Counted from the stretch's first letter, positions 32,930 through 42,014 are shown. The stretch: DNA of 64,000 nt from Streptomyces sp. 549 (GCF_030124175.1 NZ_JASKMT010000008.1:62001-126000), one strand, 5' to 3'. Notes: generated from the letters alone by a model not told the origin. A program made the numbers and translations.

Positions 32930-33871
32930 ATGACTGCCGACGCCTCGCGGACCGCCCGGGAACGTGCGCTGCGCCATGTCGCGGCCCTGTCGTCCGGGCC
33001 GCCGATCCCGCCGCTCTGGCGCATCACCGCTCACTTCCACCCCGACCGGGCCGTGCACGGCAGGCTGATGCTGGACGCCCTCGCGGACGACGGCGTGTAC
33101 CGCTCGCAGTTCGTCACGGGTACCGGCAACGGGGGCCTGACCGCCCGCCCCGGGGGCGACCGGTGGTGCTGGGAGAGCCGGATCTTCGGCGGGGCCTACG
33201 ACGACGCTCCCGCGGAGGACCGGCCCGTCTACGGCGCGCTCGACCACCGCCGCAGGGCGGCGGGTGCGGCGCCGCGCTTCGGTTCCGCACACCTGCGGCT
33301 CGCCGAGGGCACGCTGGCACGTGCCACCTTCTGCTACCCCGACAGCGCCGCGGAGCCCTCGGCGTTCGGCGTCGCGACCCGGATGCGGCTGGTCGCACTC
33401 GCCCGGGCGGACCGCCGGGACGCCCTGGACGACTACGTCGAGGCGCAGGTGCACGGGCCGGTCCGGCTTGACCGCGACGTGGAGGCACTCGTCCTGGACC
33501 CCTGCTACCGGGGCACCGCGGTCGAGCAGGCGGCCCGCCGCATGCCGTGCCCGGTGGAGTGGCACGGCGGCTTCCGCCTCGGCGTCGCCGAGCTGCGGCG
33601 CCACGCCGACTACCGCGGTCAGCGGTATGTCGACCTCGGCGCGGAGATCGCCCGGTGCGGCCGTCTCGACCCCGGTGTGATCGGTGACGCCGCCCGCACC
33701 GGCCGGCACGATCCGCAGGAACTCAAGAAGGTCTGGCACTGCCTGGCGCGCTTCGGGGCGCCCCCGCCCTCCGGCGACGCGCCTCCGCCGGTCGCCGTGC
33801 CGGGAACCGGTGGGCTGGCCGTGCCCCGCCGGCCCACCGGGCGCCCGGTGTCAGAACAGCGCGGCGGGTAG
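32930..33871 (+). CDS. DUF3626-like protein
   Basis: A 313-aa protein resembling the DUF3626 family by its LWRITAHFHPDRAV start, DGVYRSQFVTGTGNGGLTA, and the downstream FGSAHLRLA and TRMRLVAL segments. Histidines and aspartates in the first half (HFHPDR, DDG) look like a possible active site, but no reaction is known for the family. The last 40 residues are Pro-rich. The start lacks a ribosome site. The final 21 bases overlap the 3' end of the opposing ogt gene, so the two genes share sequence on both strands. Confidence 0.68.
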   Translation: MTADASRTARERALRHVAALSSGPPIPPLWRITAHFHPDRAVHGRLMLDALADDGVYRSQFVTGTGNGGLTARPGGDRWCWESRIFGGAYDDAPAEDRPVYGALDHRRRAAGAAPRFGSAHLRLAEGTLARATFCYPDSAAEPSAFGVATRMRLVALARADRRDALDDYVEAQVHGPVRLDRDVEALVLDPCYRGTAVEQAARRMPCPVEWHGGFRLGVAELRRHADYRGQRYVDLGAEIARCGRLDPGVIGDAARTGRHDPQELKKVWHCLARFGAPPPSGDAPPPVAVPGTGGLAVPRRPTGRPVSEQRGG

Positions 33872-34399
33872 CACGCCTTCCACAGCGAGCAGCACCCGCT
33901 TCGTCTCCACGCCGCCGCCGAACCCGCCGATGCCGCCGTCGGCCGCGACCACCCGGTGGCAGGGCACCACGACCGGCAGCGGATTGGCGCCCATCGCCGC
34001 GCCGACGGCACGGGCCGCCCCGGGCTCCCCCACCCGGTCGGCCAGGGCCCGGTAGCCGATCACCGACCCGAACGGCACGGAGCGGTGCAGCGTGCGCAGC
34101 ACCCGGGCATGGAAGCCGGAGCACAGCGACCAGTCCAGGGGTATGCCGAAGGTGGTCCGCGTGCCGCCGAAGTACGCCTCCAGCTGGGCCGCGGCGGTGG
34201 CGAGCACCGGGTGCCCGGGGTCGGACACCGGTTCGGCGCCCAGCCGCGAGGCCAGGTCGGCGAGCGGAGCCGCCGCCTGCGCCTCGCCGGTGTGGAACAG
34301 GACCCGCACGAGACCGCGGTCCGTCGCCGCGAGCAGCAGCGGCCCCACGGGGCTCTCGCACACGGTCCAGGCGGGCGGCCCGGCAGGGATGTCGGTCAT
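33851..34399 (-). CDS. ogt: Methylated-DNA--protein-cysteine methyltransferase
   Basis: A 182-aa suicide repair protein that takes the methyl group from O6-methylguanine. The acceptor cysteine is C147 in VVPCHRVV, and the helix-turn-helix part includes VPFGSVIGYRALADRVG with the conserved Tyr/Arg finger region. The ATG at 34399 is used because TAGGCT lies 7 bases upstream and no ribosome site exists, which is the leaderless pattern; the same frame stays open upstream through a tandem repeat with no start signal. It overlaps the DUF3626-like gene tail to tail. Confidence 0.9.
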   Translation of the reverse strand: MTDIPAGPPAWTVCESPVGPLLLAATDRGLVRVLFHTGEAQAAAPLADLASRLGAEPVSDPGHPVLATAAAQLEAYFGGTRTTFGIPLDWSLCSGFHARVLRTLHRSVPFGSVIGYRALADRVGEPGAARAVGAAMGANPLPVVVPCHRVVAADGGIGGFGGGVETKRVLLAVEGVLPAALF

Positions 34400-34412
34400 G
34401 TCGCGGAGCCTA
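34400..34412 (-). promoter_or_regulatory. Probable leaderless promoter of ogt
   Basis: On the minus strand TAGGCT (34412-34407) is followed by 7 bases and the ATG at 34399, with no ribosome-binding site. Confidence 0.55.
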
Positions 34413-34472
34413 CGACGCGGCACTGACACCGGCCCCGGAGACGGCGCCTTCGCCGTCCCGAGGACCGATTCC

Positions 34473-34526
34473 TGAAGACCTCCGCAGGCCCGAAGACCTC
34501 CGCAGGCCTGAAGACCTCCGCAGGCC
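34473..34526. repeat. Three tandem copies of an 18-bp unit
   Basis: Units 34473-34490, 34491-34508 and 34509-34526 differ only in the first base (T, C, T). They lie 74 bases upstream of the ogt start, between the two minus-strand genes. The unit length is a multiple of three and each unit would read CGGLQA or CGGLRA on the minus strand, but no start codon with signals precedes it. Confidence 0.9.
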
Positions 34527-34581
34527 CGAGGGCCGTTTGGATCCGCGGCGCCTCGAGCGCGCCCGGGGTCGCGGGAGCGCG

Positions 34582-35448
34582 TCACCTCCGCACGGCGTCG
34601 TAGATCACGTCCGGGCGGTTGGAGATGATGCCGGTCACCCCCATGTCCGCCAGCCGCACGGCCGTCTCCGGGTCGTCCACCGTCCAGGCCAGTACCTGCA
34701 GCGCCTTGCCGCGCGGCCCGCGCAGGGACTTCACCGCGGCCACGTACTCAGGGGTGACGGTGGTGTGACGCGGGTTGATCTGGTCGGCGAACCGCGCGTA
34801 GTCCGGCAGCTCGGAGACGTCGGGGGTGCCGAGGAAACCGGTCTTCACGGTCGGTGCCAGCTGGTGCACCGCCCTGACGGAGTCGGCGTCGAAGCTCTGC
34901 ACGATCAGCCGGCCGCGCACGTACCGTGCCTCGAGCCAGCCGGACTCGGTCAGCTGCTTCAGCACGTCCTGCTCGATGCCCGGATAGAGCTCGGGCTTCT
35001 TGATCTCCAGCAGCAGCCGCTGCCGGTTGCGGTCGACGCGGGACAGCAGCGCCGCCAGAGTGGGCACCCGTTCACCGGCGAACTCCTGGTCGAACCAGCT
35101 GCCCGCGTCCAGCCGGGCGATCTCCGAGGCGGTGAAGTCGCCCACCCGCCAGGGGTACCGGGTGGGGAACACCCGGGCGACGTCGGTGGTGCGGCCCAGC
35201 GTCTCGTCGTGGACGACGACCAGCCGGCCGTCGGCGGTCCGCTGCACGTCCGCCTCCACCCAGGTGATGCCCAGGTCGTGCGCCCGGTCGACGGCGGCCA
35301 GGGTGTTCTCCGGCGCGTAGGCGGACGCGCCGCGGTGCGCGACGGTCACCGGTGCCGCGTCGGCGGCCTGCGCGGACGGTACGCCGAGGACAAGAGCGGC
35401 ACAGCTCAGGAGCGCGCACACCAGGGAGGCGGCGGAGCGTAGGGACAC
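34582..35448 (-). CDS. Secreted glycerophosphodiester phosphodiesterase
   Basis: A 288-aa exported enzyme that releases glycerol 3-phosphate from glycerophosphodiesters. The signal peptide is about residues 1-28 (SLVCALLSCAALVLGVPSAQA). The GDPD barrel begins with the catalytic histidine in VAHRGASAYAPENT and the metal ligands WVEADVQ, followed by the second histidine in VVVHDETLGRTT. It ends with the family strands VLAWTVDDPE and GVTGIISNRPD. GTG at 35448 is preceded by GAGGAG with 5-base spacing. Upstream it diverges from uvrB. Confidence 0.92.
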   Translation of the reverse strand: MSLRSAASLVCALLSCAALVLGVPSAQAADAAPVTVAHRGASAYAPENTLAAVDRAHDLGITWVEADVQRTADGRLVVVHDETLGRTTDVARVFPTRYPWRVGDFTASEIARLDAGSWFDQEFAGERVPTLAALLSRVDRNRQRLLLEIKKPELYPGIEQDVLKQLTESGWLEARYVRGRLIVQSFDADSVRAVHQLAPTVKTGFLGTPDVSELPDYARFADQINPRHTTVTPEYVAAVKSLRGPRGKALQVLAWTVDDPETAVRLADMGVTGIISNRPDVIYDAVRR

Positions 35449-35700
35449 GGGGACTCCTCACGTCTGCGGAATCTTCGGAACTGCGGGTGCTTCGGGAGCC
35501 GGGCCCTGGGCCAGGGCGGGCAGGTGCGTGTACGGGGCGGGAGGAGGGCGTCGGCGGGTGCAACGAGAGCGGACGGTCGCGGGTACCCCGCAGGCGGGAG
35601 GACATCGCCCCGCACGGCTGTGCGATCGCGGTGAGGGCGGCGGCCGACCGGGCGGTTCGCAGGGGGACCGCCGCGGCAGACCGATGTCAGTGGGTCGCCG

Positions 35701-35712
35701 TACGGTGGGAGC
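35701..35712 (+). promoter_or_regulatory. Probable promoter box of uvrB
   Basis: TACGGT (35701-35706) lies 6 bases before the ATG at 35713. GGGAG directly before the start is too close to be a normal ribosome site, so a leaderless transcript is likely. No LexA-type box is seen in the 264-bp gap. Confidence 0.45.
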
Positions 35713-37839
35713 ATGCGGCCTGTTTCCGAGATCGAACGCAAGGCGGCGCCCTTCGAGGTCGTCAGCCCCTACCAGCCCAGCGGCGACCAGCCCGCGGCCA
35801 TCGCCGACCTCGCCCGGCGTATCGAGGCCGGCGAGCAGGACGTCGTACTGCTCGGCGCGACCGGCACCGGCAAGTCGGCGACCACCGCATGGATGATCGA
35901 GAAGCTCCAGCGTCCGACTCTCGTCATGGCACCCAACAAGACCCTCGCTGCTCAACTCGCGAACGAGTTCCGGGAACTGCTTCCCAACAACGCCGTCGAG
36001 TACTTCGTTTCGTATTACGATTACTACCAGCCTGAGGCGTATGTCCCTCAGTCCGACACGTACATCGAGAAGGACTCCTCGGTGAACGAGGAAGTCGAAC
36101 GGCTCCGGCACAGTGCCACCAACTCCCTGCTGACCCGGCGCGACGTCGTGGTGGTCGCCTCCGTCTCCTGCATCTACGGCCTGGGTACCCCGCAGGAGTA
36201 CGTCGACCGCATGGTCTCGCTGGAGGTCGGCCAGGAGGTCGACCGCGACGCGCTGCTGCGCCGCTTCGTCGAGATCCAGTACACCCGCAACGACACCGCC
36301 TTCACCCGCGGCACCTTCCGGGTCAGGGGCGACACCATCGAGCTCTTCCCGGTCTACGAGGAGCTGGCCGTCCGGATCGAGATGTTCGGCGACGAGATCG
36401 AGGCCCTTTCGACCCTGCACCCGCTGACCGGCGAGGTCATCTCCGACGACCGGTCCGTCTTCATCTTCCCCGCCACCCACTACGTGGCAGGCGAGGAGCG
36501 CATGCACCGCGCGGTGGCCGCCATCGAGACTGAGCTGCAGCAGACCCTGGAGCGGATGGAGAAGCAGGGCAAGCTCCTGGAGGCCCAGCGGCTGCGTATG
36601 CGGACCACCTACGACCTGGAGATGATGCAGCAGATCGGCACCTGCTCCGGGATCGAGAACTACTCGCTGCACATCGACGGCCGCGAGCCCGGCTCCCCGC
36701 CGCACACCCTGATCGACTACTTCCCCGAGGACTTCCTGCTCGTCATCGACGAGTCCCACGTCACCGTGCCGCAGATCGGGGCCATGTACGAGGGTGACGC
36801 CTCCCGCAAGCGGACTCTCGTCGACCACGGCTTCCGGCTGCCGTCGGCGATGGACAACCGCCCGCTGAAGTGGGAGGAGTTCCTGGAGCGCACCGGCCAG
36901 ACGGTCTACCTGTCGGCGACCCCCGGTGCCTACGAGCTGTCCCGCTCCGACGGCGTGGTCGAGCAGATCATCCGTCCCACCGGCCTCGTCGACCCGGAGG
37001 TGGTCGTCAAGCCGACGGACGGCCAGATCGACGACCTCGTGCACGAGATCCGGCTGCGCACCGAGAAGGACGAACGCGTCCTCGTCACCACCCTCACCAA
37101 GAAGATGGCCGAGGACCTCACCGACTACTTCCTCGAACTCGGCATCCAGGTGCGCTACCTGCACAGCGACGTGGACACCCTGCGCCGGGTGGAGCTGCTG
37201 CGCGAGCTTCGCGCCGGCGAATACGACGTGCTCGTGGGCATCAACCTGCTGCGGGAGGGCCTCGACCTGCCCGAGGTCTCCCTGGTGGCCATCCTCGACG
37301 CCGACAAGGAGGGTTTCCTCCGGTCCGGCACCTCCCTCATCCAGACCATCGGGCGTGCCGCGCGCAACGTCTCCGGCCAGGTCCACATGTACGCCGACCG
37401 CATCACGCCCTCCATGGAACGCGCCATCGACGAGACCAACCGCCGACGCGCCAAGCAGGTGGCCTACAACGAGGAGCGCGGCCTCGACCCGCAGCCCCTG
37501 CGCAAGCGCATCGGCGACATCGTCGCCACCATCGCGCGGGAGGAGATCGACACCGAGCAACTGCTCGGCAGCGGCTACCGCCGCACCCCCGACGGCGAGC
37601 GCAAGGGCAAGGCCCCGGTGCCCGCGCTGGGCGGCCGGGCCGCCGAACGGAAGAAGGCAGCCGAGGGCGTGCCGACCGACCGGCCCGCCGCGGAACTCGC
37701 CGAACTCATCGAGGACATGACGACCCGAATGCGCAGCGCCGCGGCCGAGCTGCAGTTCGAGGTGGCCGCCCGGCTGCGCGACGAGGTCGGCGAGCTCAAG
37801 AAGGAGTTGCGCCAGATGAGGGAGGCGGGGCTGAAGTAG
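35713..37839 (+). CDS. uvrB: Excinuclease ABC subunit B
   Basis: A 708-aa damage-verifying helicase-like subunit of nucleotide excision repair. It carries Walker [12 protein letters not shown] near residue 47, the damage-probing beta-hairpin [11 protein letters not shown] near residue 100, motif [10 protein letters not shown], and the helicase motifs [13 protein letters not shown] and QTIGRAARN. The C-terminal UvrC-binding UVR helix pair is at the end ([16 protein letters not shown]). Length is normal. The other excision genes uvrA (minus) and uvrC (plus) are within 14 kb, but not in one operon. Confidence 0.97.
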   Translation: MRPVSEIERKAAPFEVVSPYQPSGDQPAAIADLARRIEAGEQDVVLLGATGTGKSATTAWMIEKLQRPTLVMAPNKTLAAQLANEFRELLPNNAVEYFVSYYDYYQPEAYVPQSDTYIEKDSSVNEEVERLRHSATNSLLTRRDVVVVASVSCIYGLGTPQEYVDRMVSLEVGQEVDRDALLRRFVEIQYTRNDTAFTRGTFRVRGDTIELFPVYEELAVRIEMFGDEIEALSTLHPLTGEVISDDRSVFIFPATHYVAGEERMHRAVAAIETELQQTLERMEKQGKLLEAQRLRMRTTYDLEMMQQIGTCSGIENYSLHIDGREPGSPPHTLIDYFPEDFLLVIDESHVTVPQIGAMYEGDASRKRTLVDHGFRLPSAMDNRPLKWEEFLERTGQTVYLSATPGAYELSRSDGVVEQIIRPTGLVDPEVVVKPTDGQIDDLVHEIRLRTEKDERVLVTTLTKKMAEDLTDYFLELGIQVRYLHSDVDTLRRVELLRELRAGEYDVLVGINLLREGLDLPEVSLVAILDADKEGFLRSGTSLIQTIGRAARNVSGQVHMYADRITPSMERAIDETNRRRAKQVAYNEERGLDPQPLRKRIGDIVATIAREEIDTEQLLGSGYRRTPDGERKGKAPVPALGGRAAERKKAAEGVPTDRPAAELAELIEDMTTRMRSAAAELQFEVAARLRDEVGELKKELRQMREAGLK

Positions 37840-37970
37840 CAGGACAGAGCCCGGATGTGTTGCAAGAACGCCACAAATCCGGGGTGCGCCGAACGGCCCC
37901 CGCCCGCAGTGCATAGGGTGCGGGGGAGCCGTCGGCGAGGGCGGTGGTGGAAGTCGAGAGGGGAACGCAC

Positions 37971-38549
37971 GTGTCGGTCAACTTGTCCAAGGGCCAGGCC
38001 ATCAGCCTTCAGAAGAGCGACGGAGGCACCCTGACCGCGGTGCGCATGGGGCTCGGCTGGCAGGCCGCCCCCCGCCGCGGGCTGTTCGGCAAGCGCACGA
38101 AGGAGATCGACCTCGACGCCTCGGCTGTGCTCTTCGCCGACAAGCAGCCCGTCGACGTGGTGTTCTTCCAGCACCTCACCAGCGACGACGGCTCGGTGAA
38201 GCACACCGGCGACAACCTGGTGGGCGGCGCAGGCCAAGGCGGCGACGACGAGTCGGTGCTGGTGGACCTGCAGCGTGTGCCGGTGCACATCGACCAGATC
38301 GTCTTCACGGTGAACTCCTTCACCGGGCAGACCTTCGCCGAGGTCGAGAACGCCTTCTGCCGTCTGGTCGACGAGACCAACGGCGTCGAACTGGCCCGCT
38401 ACACCCTCGCGGGCGGCGGCCAGTACACCGCGCAGATCATGGCCAAGGTCCACCGCCAGGGCAACGCCTGGTCCATGACGGCCATCGGCGCCCCCGCCAA
38501 CGGCCGTACCTTCCAGGACCTCATGCCGACGATCCTGCCGCACCTGTAA
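37971..38549 (+). CDS. TerD-family stress protein
   Basis: A 192-aa protein of the TerD/cAMP-binding-protein family, calcium-binding beta-sandwich proteins linked to tellurite, phage and stress responses. Signs are the start SVNLSKGQAISLQK, the GLGWQ motif, the metal-binding region LDASAVLFAD and DDGSVKHTGDNLVG with acidic ligands, and the NSFTGQTFAEVENA stretch. GTG at 37971 follows GAGAGGGG. TAGGGT at 37914-37919 is a possible -10 box within a longer hairpin. The next gene is another TerD-domain protein; TerC follows, although no terB, terE or terZ gene is here. Confidence 0.9.
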   Translation: MSVNLSKGQAISLQKSDGGTLTAVRMGLGWQAAPRRGLFGKRTKEIDLDASAVLFADKQPVDVVFFQHLTSDDGSVKHTGDNLVGGAGQGGDDESVLVDLQRVPVHIDQIVFTVNSFTGQTFAEVENAFCRLVDETNGVELARYTLAGGGQYTAQIMAKVHRQGNAWSMTAIGAPANGRTFQDLMPTILPHL

Positions 38550-38581
38550 CACCCTGCGGCACCACCGCAGCGACCGCCTCT

Positions 38582-38614
38582 GGATGGCCCGGCGTCTACT
38601 CCGCCGGGCCATCC
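38582..38614 (+). terminator. Terminator after the TerD gene
   Basis: A perfect 13-bp stem (38582-38594 with 38602-38614) with a 7-nt loop. The rest of the gap to the next gene holds copies of GGCCACCTGGC and GTCGGCCGAC but no gene. Confidence 0.78.
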
Positions 38615-38803
38615 GCCGTCAGTCGGTGACCCCGGCCTGGCGGGCGTGCTGCCGGCAGGCACCGAAGGTCCGTCGGCCGACGACAGGCCACCTGGCACCG
38701 GCCACCTGGCCCGCCGGTGGCCCGGCCACCGACCACCGTCGGCCGACGCACCGTCGGCCCGGCTGGCGCAGAGCCGACCGAAACTGACCGAGAGGGCGCA
38801 GTG

Positions 38804-40672
38804 ATGACGGCCGAGTTGATCCGCGGGCAGAACCACCCCCTGCCCGGGGCCCGACTGGAGATCCGGGTCTCCGCCGGGCACCCCGTGGTGGCCGGCGCGG
38901 TACTCGCCGACCAGGACGGCCGCAGCCGCAGCACCGCATGGCTCGCCCACCCCGGCTCGCCCGACCTGCCCGGTCTTGAGGCGTCCCGGCAGGCCGCCGC
39001 CGACCACCGCCTCGCAGTGGACCTCGACGCCCTGCCCGCCGAGGCGCACCAGGTGCACGTACTGCTCGCGCTGCCGCCCGGCTCCGGCGGCCCGACCTCC
39101 TTCGGCGCGCTGGCTGCGCCCTTCGTCGCCGTCACCACGCTCGACGGCACGCAGGTCGCCAGCTACACCGTGCTCGGCCTCAACACCGAGTCCGCGGTGG
39201 TCGCCGTCGAGCTGTACCGCCGCAACGACACCTGGAAGGTGCGTGCCGTCGGCCAGGGCTACGCCGGCGGCCTGTCCGCCCTGCTGCTCGACCTCGGCAT
39301 CGACACGGCCGAGGAGGTCGCCGCCGCGGTCCACCAGGCGGTCGCCGGCGGGCTCGCCCGCTCGGTGTCCGCGCCCCCGCCCCGGCGCGCAGCCCCGGTC
39401 GGCGTCCCGGCCGACGGCCCGCCGCCCCCGCCGGTGCCGCCGTCCGCCCCGGAATCCGCCGCGCAGGGCGGCCCGGTCGACTACCGGCACCCCCGGCGGC
39501 AGAGCAGCGCACCCCCGCCGCCCCCACCGGCCGCCCCGTCCGGGCAGCCGGTCGCCGGAGACGCCGCCGGCTGGTCGATGGACGAACGGCTGTACAACCA
39601 GATCTGGGGCATGTTCGAGGACTACTCGCGCACGGTTGCCGCCCACCGCAGCGCCGTGGACTTCGCGGACTCGCGCCGCGAGCAGGAACTCGACCGGGCT
39701 CTGGCCGACCCCCGGACCCGTTCCGGTCCCGCCGCCGACGCCGCCCGTGCGGCGGCCTCGCAGCGCCACGCCGAACTCACCGAGCGCGCCACCGCCGCGC
39801 TCGACCGGGACCTCGACCAGCTGGCCGCCGAGTCGCAGGTCGTCGAACCGGCCCTACCGCCTTCCTTCGCCCGATGGGACAACCCGGTCTGGCACGCCTA
39901 CCAGCCGCCGATGGAGACCCCGATGGCCGTGCGCCTGGGCGACCTCAGCCTGCCCGAGCGCCCCGACCTGCGCATACCTCTGCTCACCCGGCTGCCGCTG
40001 GAACGCGGCCTGTGGATCGACGCCGGCCGCTCCGCCGATCCGACCGGCATGACCGCACCGGAGGAGCTGCGTGCGCTCGCCGGCCAGCTCGCCACCGCGC
40101 TCGCCACCCGGCTGCTCGCCGTCTACCCGGTCGGTGACTTCCGGCTGCACGTCATCGACCCCGCCGGAGCCGCTGCGGCCTCGTTGGCGCCGCTCGTCGC
40201 CGCCGCGGCCCTCAGTAGCCCGCCCGCCCAGGACGCGGCGGGGGTGACGCAGGTGCTGACCGCGCTGACCCGGCGCACGGACCTGGTGCAGATGGCCGTC
40301 CGGAACCGGGCCTCCGACGCGCTGCCGCCCGACCTCGACCCGGCCGAGCAGCTGCTCGTCGTCCACGACTTCCCGCACGGCTTCGACGACCGGGCCGTCA
40401 CGCAGCTCCGCTACCTCGCCGACGAGGGGCCCGCCGTCGGTGTCCACCTGATGATGGTGGCCGACCGGGCAGAGGCCCAGGGCTACGGCCCGGTGCTTGA
40501 CCCGCTGTGGCGCTCGCTGCTGCGGGTCACCCCGGTGCCGGACCACCACCTCGCCGACCCCTGGGTCGGGCACCAGTGGACGTACGAGCCCGCGATGGTG
40601 CCACCGGGCAGCGGCATCCTGCCGCAGGTGCTCGACCGCTACCGGAACGCCCGCCGCCGTTACGGAAGCTGA
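38804..40672 (+). CDS. TerD domain fused to a degenerate FtsK-like domain
   Basis: A 622-aa protein. Residues 1-185 are a TerD-type sandwich (GQNHPLPGARLEIRV, SVVAVELYRRNDTWKVRAVGQ-like segment near 140-155). A Pro-rich linker with proline runs (about 190-260) and a helical part (about 265-350) follow. Residues 370-620 resemble an FtsK/EccC-type ATPase in order: LLTRLPLERGLWIDAG, LLVVHDFPHGF, GVHLMMVADRAEAQG, then VPPGSGILPQVLDRYR. The Walker A glycine-lysine motif expected after LERGL is absent, so it probably cannot hydrolyse ATP. ATG 38804 has GAGAGGG 7 bases upstream. Role is unknown; likely a Ter stress scaffold. Confidence 0.75.
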   Translation: MTAELIRGQNHPLPGARLEIRVSAGHPVVAGAVLADQDGRSRSTAWLAHPGSPDLPGLEASRQAAADHRLAVDLDALPAEAHQVHVLLALPPGSGGPTSFGALAAPFVAVTTLDGTQVASYTVLGLNTESAVVAVELYRRNDTWKVRAVGQGYAGGLSALLLDLGIDTAEEVAAAVHQAVAGGLARSVSAPPPRRAAPVGVPADGPPPPPVPPSAPESAAQGGPVDYRHPRRQSSAPPPPPPAAPSGQPVAGDAAGWSMDERLYNQIWGMFEDYSRTVAAHRSAVDFADSRREQELDRALADPRTRSGPAADAARAAASQRHAELTERATAALDRDLDQLAAESQVVEPALPPSFARWDNPVWHAYQPPMETPMAVRLGDLSLPERPDLRIPLLTRLPLERGLWIDAGRSADPTGMTAPEELRALAGQLATALATRLLAVYPVGDFRLHVIDPAGAAAASLAPLVAAAALSSPPAQDAAGVTQVLTALTRRTDLVQMAVRNRASDALPPDLDPAEQLLVVHDFPHGFDDRAVTQLRYLADEGPAVGVHLMMVADRAEAQGYGPVLDPLWRSLLRVTPVPDHHLADPWVGHQWTYEPAMVPPGSGILPQVLDRYRNARRRYGS

Positions 40673-40761
40673 CCCGGCGCGGGTGCTCCAGGGGCCCGGG
40701 GCCGGCCCGAGCCGAGAAGCGCCCTGTACCGCTCCTTGACCACCGTGTACGCTGCTTGGAG

Positions 40762-40863
40762 CGGAGGGGAGTACTCCCGGCTGCGGTGATCTCGTCAATA
40801 CGAGCCGACCTGACCGGCTCCGGGACACCGGCCCGTGCCTCGCACGGGTGGAAGAGACCTCCG
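40762..40863 (+). ncRNA. yybP-ykoY (manganese-sensing) riboswitch aptamer
   Basis: The leader of the TerC gene contains the conserved GGGGAGTA (40766-40773), the CTCGT-CAAT-ACGAG stem-loop (40791-40804), the CCCGTGC-CTC-GCACGGG hairpin (40832-40848) and the AGAGACC stretch (40852-40859). P1 can form between CGGAGG (40762-40767) and CCTCCG (40858-40863). This is the pattern of yybP-ykoY RNAs, which bind Mn2+ and frequently control TerC/Alx-type membrane proteins. TACGCT at 40748-40753 may be the -10 box. Confidence 0.75.
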
Positions 40864-40880
40864 GCACACCTGCCGGAGGA
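40859..40880 (+). promoter_or_regulatory. Riboswitch expression platform hiding the ribosome site
   Basis: CTCCGGC (40859-40865) pairs with GCCGGAG (40872-40878), which is the ribosome-binding site GGAGGA of the TerC gene. The same CCTCCG stretch forms aptamer P1, so the two structures exclude each other. Ligand binding should free the ribosome site and switch translation on. Confidence 0.65.
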
Positions 40881-40888
40881 ATGTCTTC

Positions 40889-41899
40889 ATGGATGTCACC
40901 CTGAACGTGTGGGCGCTGACTGTGGCCGCCCTGTGCGCCGCCATCGCCGTCGACTTCTTCATCGGGGGTCGCAAGCCCCACGAGGTCTCCCTCAAGGAGG
41001 CCGGTACCTGGACGGCCGTGTGGGTGGTGCTGGCCGTGCTGTTCGGCCTCGTACTCCTCAAGTTCGCCGGCCCGCAGACCGCGGGTGAGTTCTTCGCCGG
41101 CTACATCACCGAGAAGTCGCTGAGTGTCGACAACCTCTTCGTCTTCGTCCTGATCATGGCCAAGTTCTCGGTGCCCGCCGCCTACCAGCAGCGGGTCCTG
41201 ATGATCGGCGTGATCCTCGCCCTGGTACTGCGGGCGATCTTCATCGCTGCGGGCGCCGCGCTGATCGCCAACTTCTCCTGGGTCTTCTTCATCTTCGGTG
41301 GCTTCCTCATCTACACCGCCTGGAAGCTCATCCAGGAGGCGCGCACCGACCACACCGAGGAGGCGTACGAGGAGAACCGCCTTCTCAAGCTCGTCGAGCG
41401 GCGGTTCCCGTCCACCGACCAGTACCACGGCACCCGGCTGTTCATCCGCCGCAACGGCAAGCGGCTGATGACGCCGATGCTGATCGTGATGCTCGCCATC
41501 GGCACCACGGACGTGCTGTTCGCGCTGGACTCCATCCCGGCGATCTTCGGCCTCACCCAGGACCCGTACATCGTCTTCACCGCCAACGCCTTCGCGCTGA
41601 TGGGTCTGCGGCAGCTGTACTTCCTCATCGGCGGACTGCTGCGCAAGCTGGTCCACCTGTCGTACGGGCTGTCCGTCATCCTCGGCTTCATCGGTGTGAA
41701 GCTGGTGCTGCACGCCCTGCACGAGACCGGGGTGCACGTACCCGAGATCGGCATCCCGGTGTCACTCGGCTTCATCTCCGTGGTGCTGGTGGTCACCACC
41801 GTCACCAGCCTGGTTGCCAGCCGCCGCCAGCCGGTGGAGCCGCTCCCGGGTGCCGAGGCCGACGACGACGACAAGCGTCGCAGCGCCGATCTCAGCTGA
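40889..41899 (+). CDS. TerC-family membrane protein
   Basis: A 336-aa integral membrane protein of the TerC/Alx family with about nine hydrophobic segments. The family signature is EKSLSVDNLFVFVLI, with acidic residues inside the membrane, and TTDVLFALDSIPAIFG later. Homologues export Mn2+ or help load exoenzymes with it, in agreement with the manganese-type riboswitch upstream. ATG 40889 lies 8 bases after GGAGGA; an out-of-frame ATG at 40881 is ignored. The tail is acidic. It may work with the TerD proteins upstream in the stress response known from ter clusters, but it has its own control. Confidence 0.92.
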   Translation: MDVTLNVWALTVAALCAAIAVDFFIGGRKPHEVSLKEAGTWTAVWVVLAVLFGLVLLKFAGPQTAGEFFAGYITEKSLSVDNLFVFVLIMAKFSVPAAYQQRVLMIGVILALVLRAIFIAAGAALIANFSWVFFIFGGFLIYTAWKLIQEARTDHTEEAYEENRLLKLVERRFPSTDQYHGTRLFIRRNGKRLMTPMLIVMLAIGTTDVLFALDSIPAIFGLTQDPYIVFTANAFALMGLRQLYFLIGGLLRKLVHLSYGLSVILGFIGVKLVLHALHETGVHVPEIGIPVSLGFISVVLVVTTVTSLVASRRQPVEPLPGAEADDDDKRRSADLS

Positions 41900-41944
41900 C
41901 TCCGGCCACGTCCTCCTGCAGGCCGAGCCGAGCTTGCCGCCCGC

Positions 41945-41965
41945 CCCGCCGACCGTCACGGCGGG
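41945..41965. terminator. Possible bidirectional terminator
   Basis: CCCGCCG (41945-41951) pairs with CGGCGGG (41959-41965) around a 7-nt loop between the converging TerC and Rieske genes. Confidence 0.5.
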
Positions 41966-42014
41966 CCGGGCCGGCAGTTGAGCACCGGGACGGCACGATC
42001 GGCCGGGGGCCCGG

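Noticed and set aside
34400..34585. N-terminal extension of ogt through the 18-bp repeats
   Set aside because: No start codon with a ribosome site, and the leaderless signal at ATG 34399 fits the normal protein length.
35458..37914. 818-codon open frame opposite uvrB
   Set aside because: Antisense shadow of uvrB; also runs into the intergenic promoter region.
40881..40888. ATG at 40881 as TerC start
   Set aside because: It is out of frame with the TerC coding sequence.
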